The notes under the pieces are model-generated. The model was given only the letters and a program-made list of their open reading frames with translations, did not search any database and was not told the DNA's origin. Made by a program: the position numbers and the translations under genes. A stretch of 64,000 bases of DNA from Stenotrophomonas sp. HITSZ_GD (GTDB taxonomy: Bacteria; Pseudomonadota; Gammaproteobacteria; Xanthomonadales; Xanthomonadaceae), in the NCBI RefSeq assembly GCF_029543105.1, contig NZ_JARQXB010000012.1, positions 62,001 to 126,000 on the forward strand, in the 5' to 3' direction. Positions within the stretch are counted from its first letter, which is position 1, and each line of letters begins with the position of its first letter. This document shows, piece after piece, positions 38,385 to 47,529 of this stretch.

Positions 38385-39947
38385 ATGACGACCTCTTCCC
38401 CGGCCGCCACCGCGACGGCGCGCATGCCGCGCCAGATTCCCTTCATCATCGGCAACGAGGCGTGCGAGCGCTTCAGCTTCTACGGGATGCGCAACATCCT
38501 GGTGCAGTTCCTGATCACCTCGCTGTTGTTGCAGGAGGTGACCGCGCCCGGCCGCGAGGCCGAGGCCAAGCACATCATGCACAGCTTCATGATCGGGGTG
38601 TACTTCTTCCCGCTGCTCGGCGGCTGGCTGGCCGACCGCTTCTTCGGCAAGTACAACACCATCCTGTGGTTCAGCCTGGTCTACTGCGCCGGCCACGCCT
38701 GCCTGGCGCTGTTCGAGGGCGACCGCAACGGCTTCTTCCTGGGCCTGGGCCTGATCGCGCTGGGCGCGGGCGGTATCAAGCCGCTGGTGGCCTCCTTCAT
38801 GGGCGACCAGTTCGACCAGTCGAACAAGCAGCTGGCCAAGGTCGCCTTCGACGCCTTCTACTGGATCATCAATTTCGGCTCGCTGTTCGCCTCGCTGCTG
38901 ATCCCGCTGGCGCTGAAGCATCTCGGCCCGGCGTGGGCGTTCGGCATCCCGGGCCTGCTGATGTTCGTGGCCACCGTGGTGTTCTGGTCCGGCCGCCATC
39001 GCTATGTGCGCGTGCCGCTGCCGCCGAAGGACCCGCATTCGTTCGCCCACGTCGTGCGCACCGCGCTGCTGGCCAGGGCGTCGGGGCAAGGGCGTCCGGG
39101 CCTGGTGCTGGCCTCGCTTTCCGTGCTGCTGGCGCTGGCCAGCTTCGGCTTCGTGGAGACGCTCGGCATCGTGATCTGTTTGTGCCTGGCGATGGTGCTG
39201 CTGCTGGCCGGCATCGGCGGCGGCACCTGGTGGCAGCTGGAACGCGCGCGCGGCGTGCATCCGGACAACGCCGTCGATGGCGCGCGCGCGGTGCTGCGGG
39301 TGCTGGTGATCTTCGCGCTGGTCACCCCGTTCTTCTCGCTGTTCGACCAGAAGGCGTCCACCTGGGTGCTGCAGGGCCGCGAGATGGTGATGCCGTCGTG
39401 GTTCACCGCATCGCAGATGCAGGCGCTGAACCCGGCGCTGGTGATGATCCTGATCCCGTTCAACAACCTGGTGCTGTACCCGCTGCTGCGCCGGCTGGGG
39501 TACGAACCCACCGCGCTGCGCCGCATGACCGCCGGCATCGCCTTCAGTGGCCTGGCCTGGGTGGTGGTCGGTGGGATCCAGGTGCTCATGGACGGTGGCG
39601 ATGCCATGCACATCGCCTGGCAGATCCTGCCGTATGCGCTGCTCACCTTCGGCGAGGTGCTGGTCTCGGCCACCGGCCTGGAGTTCGCCTACAGCCAGGC
39701 GCCGGCCTCGATGAAGGGCGTGGTGATGAGCTTCTGGAACCTCACCACCACGGTCGGCAACCTGTGGGTGCTGCTGTCCAACGTGGCGGTGCGCAACGAT
39801 ACGGTGACCGGCCACATCGCCGGCACCGGCCTGAGCGAGACCGCGTTCCTGATGTTCTTCTTCGCCGGCTTCGCGTTCCTCGCCGCACTGGCCTTCGGCC
39901 TGTACGCGCGGCGCTACCGCGTGGTCGACCATTACCGCCTTGCCTGA
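38385..39947 (+). CDS. POT family proton-dependent oligopeptide transporter
   Basis: 520-residue inner-membrane transporter of the POT/PTR2 branch of the MFS, importing di- and tripeptides with protons. Family signatures are present: GNEACERFSFYGMRNILVQF (the ExxERFxYY-like motif), GGWLADRFFGKYNTI, the PTR2 block GIKPLVASFMGDQFDQSNKQLAKVAFDAFYWIINFGSLFAS, and FALVTPFFSLFDQKASTWVLQG. About 12-14 helices are predicted. It is divergent from the M14 carboxypeptidase. That neighbour would release peptides outside, so a joint role in peptide use is plausible. The rhomboid gene follows 15 bases later. Confidence 0.93.
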   Translation: MTTSSPAATATARMPRQIPFIIGNEACERFSFYGMRNILVQFLITSLLLQEVTAPGREAEAKHIMHSFMIGVYFFPLLGGWLADRFFGKYNTILWFSLVYCAGHACLALFEGDRNGFFLGLGLIALGAGGIKPLVASFMGDQFDQSNKQLAKVAFDAFYWIINFGSLFASLLIPLALKHLGPAWAFGIPGLLMFVATVVFWSGRHRYVRVPLPPKDPHSFAHVVRTALLARASGQGRPGLVLASLSVLLALASFGFVETLGIVICLCLAMVLLLAGIGGGTWWQLERARGVHPDNAVDGARAVLRVLVIFALVTPFFSLFDQKASTWVLQGREMVMPSWFTASQMQALNPALVMILIPFNNLVLYPLLRRLGYEPTALRRMTAGIAFSGLAWVVVGGIQVLMDGGDAMHIAWQILPYALLTFGEVLVSATGLEFAYSQAPASMKGVVMSFWNLTTTVGNLWVLLSNVAVRNDTVTGHIAGTGLSETAFLMFFFAGFAFLAALAFGLYARRYRVVDHYRLA

Positions 39948-39962
39948 TCCCCGAGCCCGTCG

Positions 39963-40574
39963 ATGATCACCCTGATCCTGATCGCCATCACCGCCATCGT
40001 TTCGTGGATGGCGTTCACCAACCGCAAGCTCGCCGACCGCCTGGTGCTGTGGCCGCCGGCCATCGACCGCCGCCGCGAGTACGACCGGCTGGTGACCTAC
40101 GGCTTCGTGCACGCGGACTGGATGCACCTGCTGTTCAACATGCTCACGCTGTATTTCTTCGGGCGCTGGATCGAGCGGGCGATGGTGCAGGTCACCGGCA
40201 CGTGGCTGACCTATCCGCTGTTCTACCTGGCCGCGCTGGTGGTCTCGATCCTGCCGAGCTACCTGAAGAACCAGAAGAACCCGAACTACATCAGCCTGGG
40301 CGCGTCGGGCGCGGTGTCGGCGGTGCTGTTCGCCTACATCCTGATCGACCCGTGGACCCGGCTGTACCTGTTCTTCATCCCGATTCCGATCCCGGCGATC
40401 TTCTACGCCGTGTTCTATGTCGGCTACAGCATCTGGATGGACCGGCGCGGCGGCGATCGCATCAACCACAGCGCGCACCTGGCCGGCGCCGCCTTCGGCG
40501 TGCTGTTCATGGTGGCGATGGCGCCGGGCCTGGTGCCGGCATTCCTCGCGCAGCTCTCCGGCGGCGCGGGCTGA
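39963..40574 (+). CDS. Rhomboid family intramembrane serine protease
   Basis: 203-residue polytopic membrane protein with about six helices. The catalytic Ser is Ser115 in LGASGAVSA and the His is His172 in HSAHLAGAAFG. The oxyanion segment VHADWMHLLFNM (His50, His55, Asn59) is typical. Rhomboids cleave transmembrane segments of other proteins; the target is unknown. It begins 15 bases after the peptide transporter and probably shares its transcript. Confidence 0.93.
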   Translation: MITLILIAITAIVSWMAFTNRKLADRLVLWPPAIDRRREYDRLVTYGFVHADWMHLLFNMLTLYFFGRWIERAMVQVTGTWLTYPLFYLAALVVSILPSYLKNQKNPNYISLGASGAVSAVLFAYILIDPWTRLYLFFIPIPIPAIFYAVFYVGYSIWMDRRGGDRINHSAHLAGAAFGVLFMVAMAPGLVPAFLAQLSGGAG

Positions 40575-40627
40575 AGGGTGGGGGAACCGCCCGCCCCGAA
40601 GCGCGGACGGCCCCCCCTTGAGCGAAC

Positions 40628-40825
40628 TCAGGCCGCGGTGCGGCGGAACATCACGCTGGTCTTGCCGTCGGTGGCCGCATAGGCATCGAGCAGGCGTCCA
40701 TAGACTTCGTGGGTCAACTGCTCGAACTCGCTACCGCCCGTGTGGCCGCTGACGACGAGCTGGAACAGGCCTTCCAGCAGGGAGCTGTCCGCGTCGCGCT
40801 GCGACGGGGTGGGGTCGATGCTCAT
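40628..40825 (-). CDS. Small hypothetical protein
   Basis: 65-residue, mostly hydrophilic protein, MSIDPTPSQRDADSSLLEGLFQLVVSGHTGGSEFEQLTHEVYGRLLDAYAATDGKTSVMFRRTAA. No signal or membrane segment. I do not recognise a family. AAGGAGAGG stands directly before the start on the minus strand, which is good support for translation. It is convergent with the rhomboid gene and divergent from the GNAT gene. Confidence 0.6.
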   Translation of the reverse strand: MSIDPTPSQRDADSSLLEGLFQLVVSGHTGGSEFEQLTHEVYGRLLDAYAATDGKTSVMFRRTAA

Positions 40826-41026
40826 GGCCTACCTCTCCTTCGGTGTTTGTGACGGAAGCCGCAAATCCCGTGCCAACCTTTTCGGGGCGTCCGCAGGCGG
40901 TATCGGCCGCGCGCGCGGCGACTTGAGGGCCGAAAGTGACGCGATGCGTCCGCTTCGCGCCGCAGGCTTCACGCCGGGGTCGCGCCGGCTTGGCGACAAT
41001 GCCGCCCGATGCCAGGGGGATCGCGC

Positions 41027-41314
41027 ATGAACGAAGCAGCCGGGCCGGCCATCCGCCACGACGTGGCGGGGCAGCGGTTCGTGGTCGATATCGACGGCCA
41101 CCAGGGCGTACTGGAATACACGTTGGCCGACGGGGTGATGCGCCTGGTGCATACCGGCGTGCCGGCGGCGATCGGCGGGCGCGGCGTGGCGGGCGATCTG
41201 GTCCGAAACGCGCTGGATTTCGCCCGCGCCAAGGGCTACAAGGTGCGCCCGGAGTGCGCCTACGCAGCGGCGTGGATGCAGCGCCACCCGGCGCAGCAGG
41301 ATCTGCTCGCCTGA
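41027..41314 (+). CDS. GNAT-like YjdJ-type N-acetyltransferase
   Basis: 95-residue minimal acetyltransferase-like protein of the YjdJ/GATD-type short GNAT family. The block LVHTGVPAAIGGRGVAGDLVRNALDFARAKGYKVRPECAYAAAWMQRHP contains the acetyl-CoA-binding GGRGVAG motif (consensus QxxGxG/A) and the family-specific CxYA...HP ending. The substrate is not known. GGGGGA lies upstream of the start. Confidence 0.88.
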   Translation: MNEAAGPAIRHDVAGQRFVVDIDGHQGVLEYTLADGVMRLVHTGVPAAIGGRGVAGDLVRNALDFARAKGYKVRPECAYAAAWMQRHPAQQDLLA

Positions 41315-41348
41315 GCGGGCAGGCTTTCATGGAATCAAGGAGTCGAGG

Positions 41349-42203
41349 ATGAAGCGGTTGGGTGCAGTGGGGGCAGGGAAGTGGATGGGCGCCATGGCCC
41401 TGGTGGCGGCGCTGGCCGCATGCCAGCGCGAACCGGCCGCGCCGCCGGCGGCGGACACGCCCGCGCCGGTGATGGACAACGCCCCCGCGGCCGACGCGCC
41501 GGCGACCGCGCCGGCATCGGGTCCGCTGAAGGACGTCATCGAACACGACCCGCGCTACGTGGTGGGCATCAGTTATCCGCAGGGGCTGGACCGCTATCCC
41601 GGGCTCGCCGATGCCGTGCGCCGCTACGGCGAGGACGCGCGCGCGGAGCTGATGCAGGCCGTGGACGGCCTGGGCAACGACAAGCCCACCGCGCCCTACG
41701 AGTTGTCGCTGGCGTTCCAGCAGGTGCTCGACACGCCCACCGTGGTGGCCGTGGCCGCCGATGGCAGCCGCTATACCGGCGGCGCGCACGGCGAACCGCT
41801 GGTGGCGCGTTTCGTCTGGCTGCCCGGGCGCAACGAACTGCTGACGGCCGCCAAGCTCATCCCGAACGCGGCCGGCTGGGGCACGGTGGGCCAGTACGTC
41901 GCCGCGCGCCTGCACGAGGCCGCGCAGCAGCGCACGGTGGCCGACAAGCTCGCCCCGCCGGACGCCGAGGCGCTGCTGAAGAACGCCGACAAGATGATCG
42001 GCGAGGGCACCGGCGCCGAGGCGGCCAACTTCGAGCATTTCGTGCCGATCCTGGACGGTTCGGGCAAGATCGCCGCGCTGCGCTTCGTGTTCCCGCCCTA
42101 CCAGGTGGGTCCGTACTCCGACGGTACGCAGAGCGCGGACGTCCCGGCCGCGGTGCTGCGCCCGCTGGTCGCCCCCGAATACACCGAGTTGTTCGCCCCG
42201 TAA
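41349..42203 (+). CDS. DUF3298 domain lipoprotein
   Basis: 284-residue predicted lipoprotein. The lipobox is LAAC (Cys near residue 25), followed by a Pro/Ala-rich tether (about 27-60). The C-terminal half matches RsiV-like DUF3298 proteins: SRYTGGAHGEPLVARFVWLPGRNELLTAAKLI and ALRFVFPPYQVGPYSDGTQSADVP. RsiV-type proteins bind lysozyme in Bacillus, but that role cannot be extended here. GNAT is upstream and cfa follows after 12 bases. Confidence 0.85.
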   Translation: MKRLGAVGAGKWMGAMALVAALAACQREPAAPPAADTPAPVMDNAPAADAPATAPASGPLKDVIEHDPRYVVGISYPQGLDRYPGLADAVRRYGEDARAELMQAVDGLGNDKPTAPYELSLAFQQVLDTPTVVAVAADGSRYTGGAHGEPLVARFVWLPGRNELLTAAKLIPNAAGWGTVGQYVAARLHEAAQQRTVADKLAPPDAEALLKNADKMIGEGTGAEAANFEHFVPILDGSGKIAALRFVFPPYQVGPYSDGTQSADVPAAVLRPLVAPEYTELFAP

Positions 42204-42215
42204 GCCGGAGCCGCC

Positions 42216-43334
42216 ATGCCCGAGCGCCTGCGCAACCGAGTCGAGACCCTGCTCGCCGAGGCGGGGGTGGAGGTGGGCGGGCAGCGCCCGCAGGACATCC
42301 AGGTCCATGACCCGCACTGGTACGCGCGCGTGCTCGCCCAGGGCTCGCTCGGCCTGGGCGAGAGCTACATGGATGGCTGGTGGGACGCCAACGCGCTGGA
42401 CGTGTTCCTGCTGCACCTGATGCGCGCGCGGCTGGACGAGCGCGTGCATGGCTGGGGCGAGATCGGCGACGCGCTGCGCGCGCGGCTGTTCAACCTGCAG
42501 GCCGGCGGCGGCAGCTACGAGGTCGGCCGCCGCCATTACGACCTGGGCAACGACCTCTACCAGGCCATGCTCGGCCAGCGGCTGGTGTACAGCTGCGGCT
42601 ACTGGGCACAGGCGCAGGACCTGGATGCCGCGCAGGAGGCCAAGCTCGACCTGATCTGCCGCAAGCTTGGCCTGCGGGCCGGCCAGCGCGTGCTGGACAT
42701 CGGCTGCGGCTGGGGCGAAGCGCTGAAGTTCGCCGCCGAGCGCTACGGCGTGAGCGGCGTGGGCGTCACCATTTCCGCCGAGCAGGCCGAATTCGCGCGC
42801 CGCCTGTGCGCGGGGCTGCCGATCGACATCCGTCTGCAGGACTACCGCGAGCTGGACGAGCCGTTCGATGCGGTGTTCTCCGTCGGCATGTTCGAGCATG
42901 TCGGCGACAAGAACTACCCGGGCTATTTCGAGGTGGCGCGGCGCTGCCTGCGTCCGCAGGGCCTGTTCCTGCTGCACACCATCGGCACCAACGTGAGCCG
43001 CCACCGTACCGACCCGTGGATCGCGCGCTACATCTTCCCCAACTCGATGCTGCCATCGGCGCGGCAGATCGCCGAGGCCAGCGAAGGGCTGTTCGTCATC
43101 GAGGACTGGCACAACTTCGGCGCCGACTACGACCGCACGCTGCAGGCCTGGCGGGCCAACGTGGAAGCTGCCTGGCCGCGGCTGGACGGCACGCGCTACG
43201 ACGAGCGCTTCCGCCGCATGTGGCGCTTCTACCTGGCCGGCTCGATGGCCAGCTTCCGCTGCCGGCATGCCCAGCTGTGGCAACTGGTGCTCTCGCCGGA
43301 AGGCGTGCCGGGCGGGTACCGCGCGCCGCGGTAG
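42216..43334 (+). CDS. cfa: Cyclopropane-fatty-acyl-phospholipid synthase
   Basis: SAM-dependent enzyme that adds a methylene bridge to unsaturated fatty acyl chains of membrane phospholipids. The 372-residue protein has the SAM-binding motif VLDIGCGWGEALKFAAERYG (about 157-176), YSCGYW, the GVTISAEQAEFA block and FDAVFSVGMFEHVGDKNYPGYFE. AHNFG-like content is seen in EDWHNFGADYDRTLQAW, a conserved Cfa segment. It is somewhat shorter at the N-terminus than some homologues but complete. It may share a transcript with the DUF3298 gene. Confidence 0.94.
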   Translation: MPERLRNRVETLLAEAGVEVGGQRPQDIQVHDPHWYARVLAQGSLGLGESYMDGWWDANALDVFLLHLMRARLDERVHGWGEIGDALRARLFNLQAGGGSYEVGRRHYDLGNDLYQAMLGQRLVYSCGYWAQAQDLDAAQEAKLDLICRKLGLRAGQRVLDIGCGWGEALKFAAERYGVSGVGVTISAEQAEFARRLCAGLPIDIRLQDYRELDEPFDAVFSVGMFEHVGDKNYPGYFEVARRCLRPQGLFLLHTIGTNVSRHRTDPWIARYIFPNSMLPSARQIAEASEGLFVIEDWHNFGADYDRTLQAWRANVEAAWPRLDGTRYDERFRRMWRFYLAGSMASFRCRHAQLWQLVLSPEGVPGGYRAPR

Positions 43335-43467
43335 GCTGGCGGTGCGCCAAACGCATCCAACGCCCGCGCAACGGTTCCCCGAACCGTACTAGCGGCTTCC
43401 GCCGAGACCGGAATCATCCAGTTTCAAGGCGTTGCCCGTGCCATGGGCGCGTTCGTGGCGGATTTTT

Positions 43468-43502
43468 AGCGCGTCGCGGCTGAAGCCGCTCCTACAAGGA
43501 AG
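43468..43502. repeat. REP-like repeat upstream of the marR gene
   Basis: GTCGCGGCTGAAGCCGCTCC followed by TACAAGGA is the best-preserved copy of the repeat family seen at 5.7, 17.2 and 20.8 kb. GCGGCT and AGCCGC form a small inverted repeat. Confidence 0.65.
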
Positions 43503-43549
43503 AAGAAGGCACCCAGTCGAACCAGCACCGTTCCGCCTGCGGAACAGCT

Positions 43550-43585
43550 TAATTCACAAAAATATAGTTCAGAAGTGTATTATAT
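43550..43585 (+). promoter_or_regulatory. AT-rich promoter of the marR-efflux operon
   Basis: TTCACA (43553-43558) and TGTATTAT (43576-43583) form a plausible -35 and extended -10 in a conspicuously AT-rich stretch of an otherwise GC-rich region. MarR proteins usually bind such AT-rich promoter DNA and repress it. Autoregulation is inferred. Confidence 0.5.
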
Positions 43586-43611
43586 GGGCCTGGCCTAAAC
43601 CCGAGCCTCCC

Positions 43612-44106
43612 ATGAGCAGCTTCGAACCCGTCGAACGGCGCCTGGCCGTGACCTGTGAGCGCTATCCCGCGTTCCCGCGCGAGCCGGCGGTGCTGGTGCG
43701 CCTGATCAAGCACCTCTACAAGCGCATCCACGCCAACGCCAACGGCCTGCTCAAGCCCTACGGCATCACCCATCCCGAGTACGACGTGCTGATGATGATG
43801 TACGGCACGCCAGACCAATCGCTGACCCCCAGCGAGGTGGCCGAGGCCGCCGGCGAGAAATCCGCCAACGTCACCCGCCTTACCGACCAGCTCTGCGAGA
43901 AGGGGCTGATCAGCCGTGCCAGCCACGAGGAGGACCGCCGCAAGGTCACCCTTACGCTGGAGCCGGCCGGCGTGGCGCTGATCGAACGCATGCTGCCCGG
44001 CATCTGCGTGCTGCTCGACAACGAGGTCGGCGGGTTGGGCGAGACCGAACAGCTGCGGCTGGAGAAGCTGCTGAAGAAGATGCTCGACAGCATGGAAAGG
44101 CTGTAA
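43612..44106 (+). CDS. MarR family transcriptional regulator
   Basis: 164-residue repressor with a winged helix-turn-helix (about 60-125): LTPSEVAEAAGEKSANVTRLTDQLCEKGLISRASHEEDRRKVTLTLEPAG. The opening VLVRLIKHLYKRIHANANGLLKPYGITHPEYDVLMMMY and the order of the operon resemble EmrR/MprA-like regulators of efflux. The start MSSFEPVERRL is chosen as the first ATG after the AT-rich promoter. The efflux genes start 24 bases downstream. It probably responds to aromatic compounds. Confidence 0.9.
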   Translation: MSSFEPVERRLAVTCERYPAFPREPAVLVRLIKHLYKRIHANANGLLKPYGITHPEYDVLMMMYGTPDQSLTPSEVAEAAGEKSANVTRLTDQLCEKGLISRASHEEDRRKVTLTLEPAGVALIERMLPGICVLLDNEVGGLGETEQLRLEKLLKKMLDSMERL

Positions 44107-44130
44107 CACCCCCCTCCCAGGCAAGACGCG

Positions 44131-46254
44131 ATGTCCACCGTTTCCCTCCCATCGGCCGCTGCACGGCGCGAGGCGCTTTGGCAATTCCTCCGCGAGGAGG
44201 GCGATGCCTGGCTGTTCATCGCGCGCACCGCGCTGTCGTACTTCATCGCGCTGTGGCTGGCGATGCGACTGCAGCTGCCTTCGCCCAACACCGCGGCGAT
44301 GACCACCATCATCGTCATGCACCGCCAGTCCGGCATGGTGCTGGCCAAGAGCTTCTACCGCGTGTTCGGCACCCTGGCCGGCGCGGCGGCCGCGCTGCTC
44401 ATCGTCGGGGCGTTCCCGCAGCAGCGCGTGCTGTTCCTCGGCGCGATGGCGCTGTGGGTGGGGTTGTGCGCGGGCGGCGCCACGCTGTACCGCAACTTCA
44501 AGTCCTATGCTTTCGTGCTGGCCGGCTACACGGCCGCGATCATCGCCCTGCCGGTGATCGACGCCCCCGGCGGCGTGTTCGAATCGGCGATGTACCGCAT
44601 CACCGAACTGATGCTCGGCCTGCTGGTAAGCGCCGTGGTCAACGACGTGGTGTTCCCGGTACGCGTGCGCGACACGCTGCGCCAGACTGCGCGCCTGCAG
44701 TACGACCATTTCATCGGCTTCATGCGCGGCAGCACCGGCGGGGCGATCCCGCGTGAGGACATGGAGAAGGCGCACCTGCGGTTCGTGCGCGATGCGGTCA
44801 CGCTGGAAGACCTGCGCAGCTCGGTGATCTTCGAGGACCCGCAGGCGCGTGCGCGCAGCGCGCACATGGAGCTGGCCAACCAGCGCTTCATGGCGGTGTC
44901 CACCAGCTTCCAGTCCTTGCACCACCTGCTCAACCGCCTGCAGCGCAACGGCGGCGAAGCGGTGGCCGCGGCGATCATCGGCCTGTACCGCCCGCTTGGC
45001 GAGGCGCTGGCCGATGCCACGCCCTCGCGCGCGCTGCTGGATCGCCTGCGCCGTGCGCGCCACGCGATGCCGGCGCAGGCGGCGGTGCTCGGCGCCGCAC
45101 TGGAGGCGGCGCGCGCGGAAGACTTCGAGGTGGGCGCGGGCCTGGTGCAGCGCTTCGCCCAGGAGCTGGAGCTGTACGTGATCTCGCAGCTGGACATGCG
45201 CGGCGATCGCATTCCCGGCAACGTGGTGGAGCGCGCGCGCTTCCTGCGCGGCAACGACTTCGCCGGCGCCGCGCTGGCCACCGTGCGCACCGTCGCCACG
45301 ATGGGGCTGCTGGCCCTGTTCTGGATCGGCTCGGCCTGGCCGGCCGGCGCCAACGCGATGCTGCTGGCGACGATCTTCTCCGGCCTGTTCGCCACCGCGC
45401 CCGGCCCGGTGCGGGTGACGATCAAGGTGGCCTTCGGTTACCTCGGCGGCATGGTGGCCGGCTTCGTGTGCGTGTTCTTCGTGCTCACCCGCGTCGACGG
45501 CTTCCCGCTGCTGGTGGCCAGCGTGCTGCCCTTTCTGATGATCGGCGGCTACCTGTTCACCCGCCCGGCGCTCTCGCTCTACGGGCTGGGCGGCAGCATG
45601 GGGCTGGCCTACATCCTGTCGATCACCAACCCGATGGTGTTCAACCCGGTGCACTTCATCAACGACGGCGTCGCGCAGATGCTGGGCCTGGGCGCGGTGG
45701 TGCTGATGTTCGGCCTGGTGCCGCCGGCGATCGGCAGCGCGTGGCTGCGCCGCCGCCAGCTGGCCGCGCTGCGCGGGCAGGTCGCGCTGGCGGCCGAAGC
45801 GCCGCTGCCGGGCCTGCGTTATCGCTTCGAGAGCGTGAACCGCGACCTGTTCCACCAGATCGTCACCCAGACCGTGGCCGGCAGCGACGAGTCGCGCCGC
45901 TTGCTGTCGTGGGCGCTGGCCGTGCACGAAACCGGCCGGGCGATCATCGAGTTACGGCACGACCACCGCGAGCAGCCGCTCTCTCCGCGGATGGAAGCTG
46001 CCGCCGAGGCCGCGGTCAACGCGCTGGGCCGCTTCTTCGAACACCCGTCCACGGCCGCCTACCAGGCCGCGCTCGACGCGGTGGATGCCGCGCTCGCCTG
46101 CGCGCGCGCCACGCCGGGCGAAAGCGTCGCGCTGCCGTTCGTGCGCGAACACCTGCACCTGATCCGCCTGGCCCTGGTCGACGACCAGTCGGTCATGGCG
46201 CGCTACATGCCCGCCGCCGCGGCGGGCGCGGAGACCTCGACCGATGCCTCGTGA
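44131..46254 (+). CDS. FUSC family efflux protein (AaeB-like)
   Basis: 707-residue inner-membrane protein of the fusaric-acid-resistance/AaeB family. Two membrane blocks (about 30-185 and 390-540) with around five helices each flank a soluble part, the standard FUSC layout. The second block contains MGLLALFWIGSAWPAGANAMLLATIFSGLFATAPGPVR. Such proteins work with an HlyD-type periplasmic adaptor and a DUF1656 partner to export aromatic carboxylates or hydrophobic drugs. Both partners follow directly: the next gene starts inside its last 11 bases. Confidence 0.9.
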   Translation: MSTVSLPSAAARREALWQFLREEGDAWLFIARTALSYFIALWLAMRLQLPSPNTAAMTTIIVMHRQSGMVLAKSFYRVFGTLAGAAAALLIVGAFPQQRVLFLGAMALWVGLCAGGATLYRNFKSYAFVLAGYTAAIIALPVIDAPGGVFESAMYRITELMLGLLVSAVVNDVVFPVRVRDTLRQTARLQYDHFIGFMRGSTGGAIPREDMEKAHLRFVRDAVTLEDLRSSVIFEDPQARARSAHMELANQRFMAVSTSFQSLHHLLNRLQRNGGEAVAAAIIGLYRPLGEALADATPSRALLDRLRRARHAMPAQAAVLGAALEAARAEDFEVGAGLVQRFAQELELYVISQLDMRGDRIPGNVVERARFLRGNDFAGAALATVRTVATMGLLALFWIGSAWPAGANAMLLATIFSGLFATAPGPVRVTIKVAFGYLGGMVAGFVCVFFVLTRVDGFPLLVASVLPFLMIGGYLFTRPALSLYGLGGSMGLAYILSITNPMVFNPVHFINDGVAQMLGLGAVVLMFGLVPPAIGSAWLRRRQLAALRGQVALAAEAPLPGLRYRFESVNRDLFHQIVTQTVAGSDESRRLLSWALAVHETGRAIIELRHDHREQPLSPRMEAAAEAAVNALGRFFEHPSTAAYQAALDAVDAALACARATPGESVALPFVREHLHLIRLALVDDQSVMARYMPAAAAGAETSTDAS

Positions 46255-46441
46255 AATCGCCCTCGGCGGCACCCTGGTGCCGACCCTGCTGATCCTGTTC
46301 GTCGCCATGCTGGCGGTGTTCTGGGGCCTGGACTGGGTCGCCGGCCGCTACCAGCTGTATCGCCACGTCTGGCATCCCTCGCTGTTCCGCATCGCCGTGT
46401 TCCTCGTCCTGTTCAGCAGCGTCGCGCTGCTCCTGCTGTGA
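46244..46441 (+). CDS. DUF1656 (AaeX-like) small membrane protein
   Basis: 65-residue protein with two predicted membrane helices (about 8-31 and 46-65). The opening MPREIALGGTLVPTLLILF is the DUF1656 signature. It overlaps the FUSC gene end by 11 bases and the next gene's alternative GTG start overlaps its stop, so the three are tightly coupled. The exact role of AaeX-type proteins is unknown. Confidence 0.92.
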   Translation: MPREIALGGTLVPTLLILFVAMLAVFWGLDWVAGRYQLYRHVWHPSLFRIAVFLVLFSSVALLLL

Positions 46442-46449
46442 GTCCCGCC

Positions 46450-47454
46450 ATGAATCCCCGCCTGATGTCGCTGATGCGTTTCTGCCTGACCACCGTGGTC
46501 GTCCTGCTCGCCGTGCTGGTGGGCGTGCTGCTGTGGAAGCACTACATGTACTCGCCATGGACCCGCGACGGCCGCGTGCGCGCCGAAGTGGTGCGCGTGG
46601 CGCCGGACGTCGCCGGGCTGGTCACCGAGGTGGCGGTGAAGGACAACCAGCAGGTGCGCAAGGGCCAGCTGCTGTTCGTGATCGACCAGAGCCGCTACCG
46701 CTTCGAGCTGGACAAGGCGCAGGCCAACCTCGCCGCCGCGCAGGCCGCCGCGCGTGCCGCCGGCGCGAGCATCCAGGCCGCCGGGGCCAGCGCCGCCGAG
46801 CAGGCGGCCAACCTGGTCAAGTACCAGACCCAGTATGAGCGCCGCCAGCGCATCCAGGGCAGCCTGATTTCCGAGGAGGCGCGCAGCGACGCACTGGCCG
46901 CCGCCAACGCCGCGCGCGCCGGCGTCGCCCAGGCGCACGCCAGCCAGCGCCAGGCCACCGCCGCGCAGCAGGAAGCCGCCGCCGCCGTGGCGCAGGCGCA
47001 GGTGGCGCTGGCCGCCGCCGCGCTGAACCTGGCGCGCACCGAGGTGCGTGCGCCGGTGGATGGCTACGTCACCAACCTGGACGTGCGTACCGGCGATTAC
47101 GCCAACGCCGGCGCCGCGCGCGTGGCGGTGATCGACCAGCATTCGTTCTGGATTTACGGCTACTTCGAGGAGACCAAGTTGCCGGCGCTGCATGTGGGCG
47201 ATCCGGTCGAGGTGCGGCTGATGAGCGGCGGCACCGAACTGCAGGGCACCATCGAGAGCGTGGCGCACGGCATCACCGATGCCGACAACCCGGCCGGCGG
47301 CGACCTGCTCGCCAACGTCGACCCGACCTTCAACTGGGTGCGCTTGGCGCAGCGTATTCCGGTGCGCGTGCACATCGATGCCGACCACCTGCCGCAGGGC
47401 ACGGTACTGGCGGCGGGCATGACCGCCACCGTGGTGGTGCATCCGCGCGGCTGA
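46450..47454 (+). CDS. HlyD family periplasmic adaptor (AaeA-like)
   Basis: 334-residue membrane-fusion protein. One N-terminal helix (about 8-28) anchors it, then a lipoyl-like half motif (APDVAGLVTEVAVKDNQQVRKGQLLFVIDQ), an Ala-rich coiled-coil hairpin (about 70-190) and the second half (LARTEVRAPVDGYVTNLDVRTGDY). The following beta-barrel has FWIYGYFEETKLPALHVGDPVEVRL. It should connect the FUSC protein to an outer-membrane channel. Start ATG 46450 is used; GTG at 46438, overlapping the DUF1656 stop, adds four residues and is equally possible. Confidence 0.9.
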   Translation: MNPRLMSLMRFCLTTVVVLLAVLVGVLLWKHYMYSPWTRDGRVRAEVVRVAPDVAGLVTEVAVKDNQQVRKGQLLFVIDQSRYRFELDKAQANLAAAQAAARAAGASIQAAGASAAEQAANLVKYQTQYERRQRIQGSLISEEARSDALAAANAARAGVAQAHASQRQATAAQQEAAAAVAQAQVALAAAALNLARTEVRAPVDGYVTNLDVRTGDYANAGAARVAVIDQHSFWIYGYFEETKLPALHVGDPVEVRLMSGGTELQGTIESVAHGITDADNPAGGDLLANVDPTFNWVRLAQRIPVRVHIDADHLPQGTVLAAGMTATVVVHPRG

Positions 47455-47529
47455 GGCGCATGGCGTGACCTCGGTCACGTATCGCGCCTGGCACGGGCGC
47501 TTCCGTCAACGCAACGCGAGGCCGGGGCG

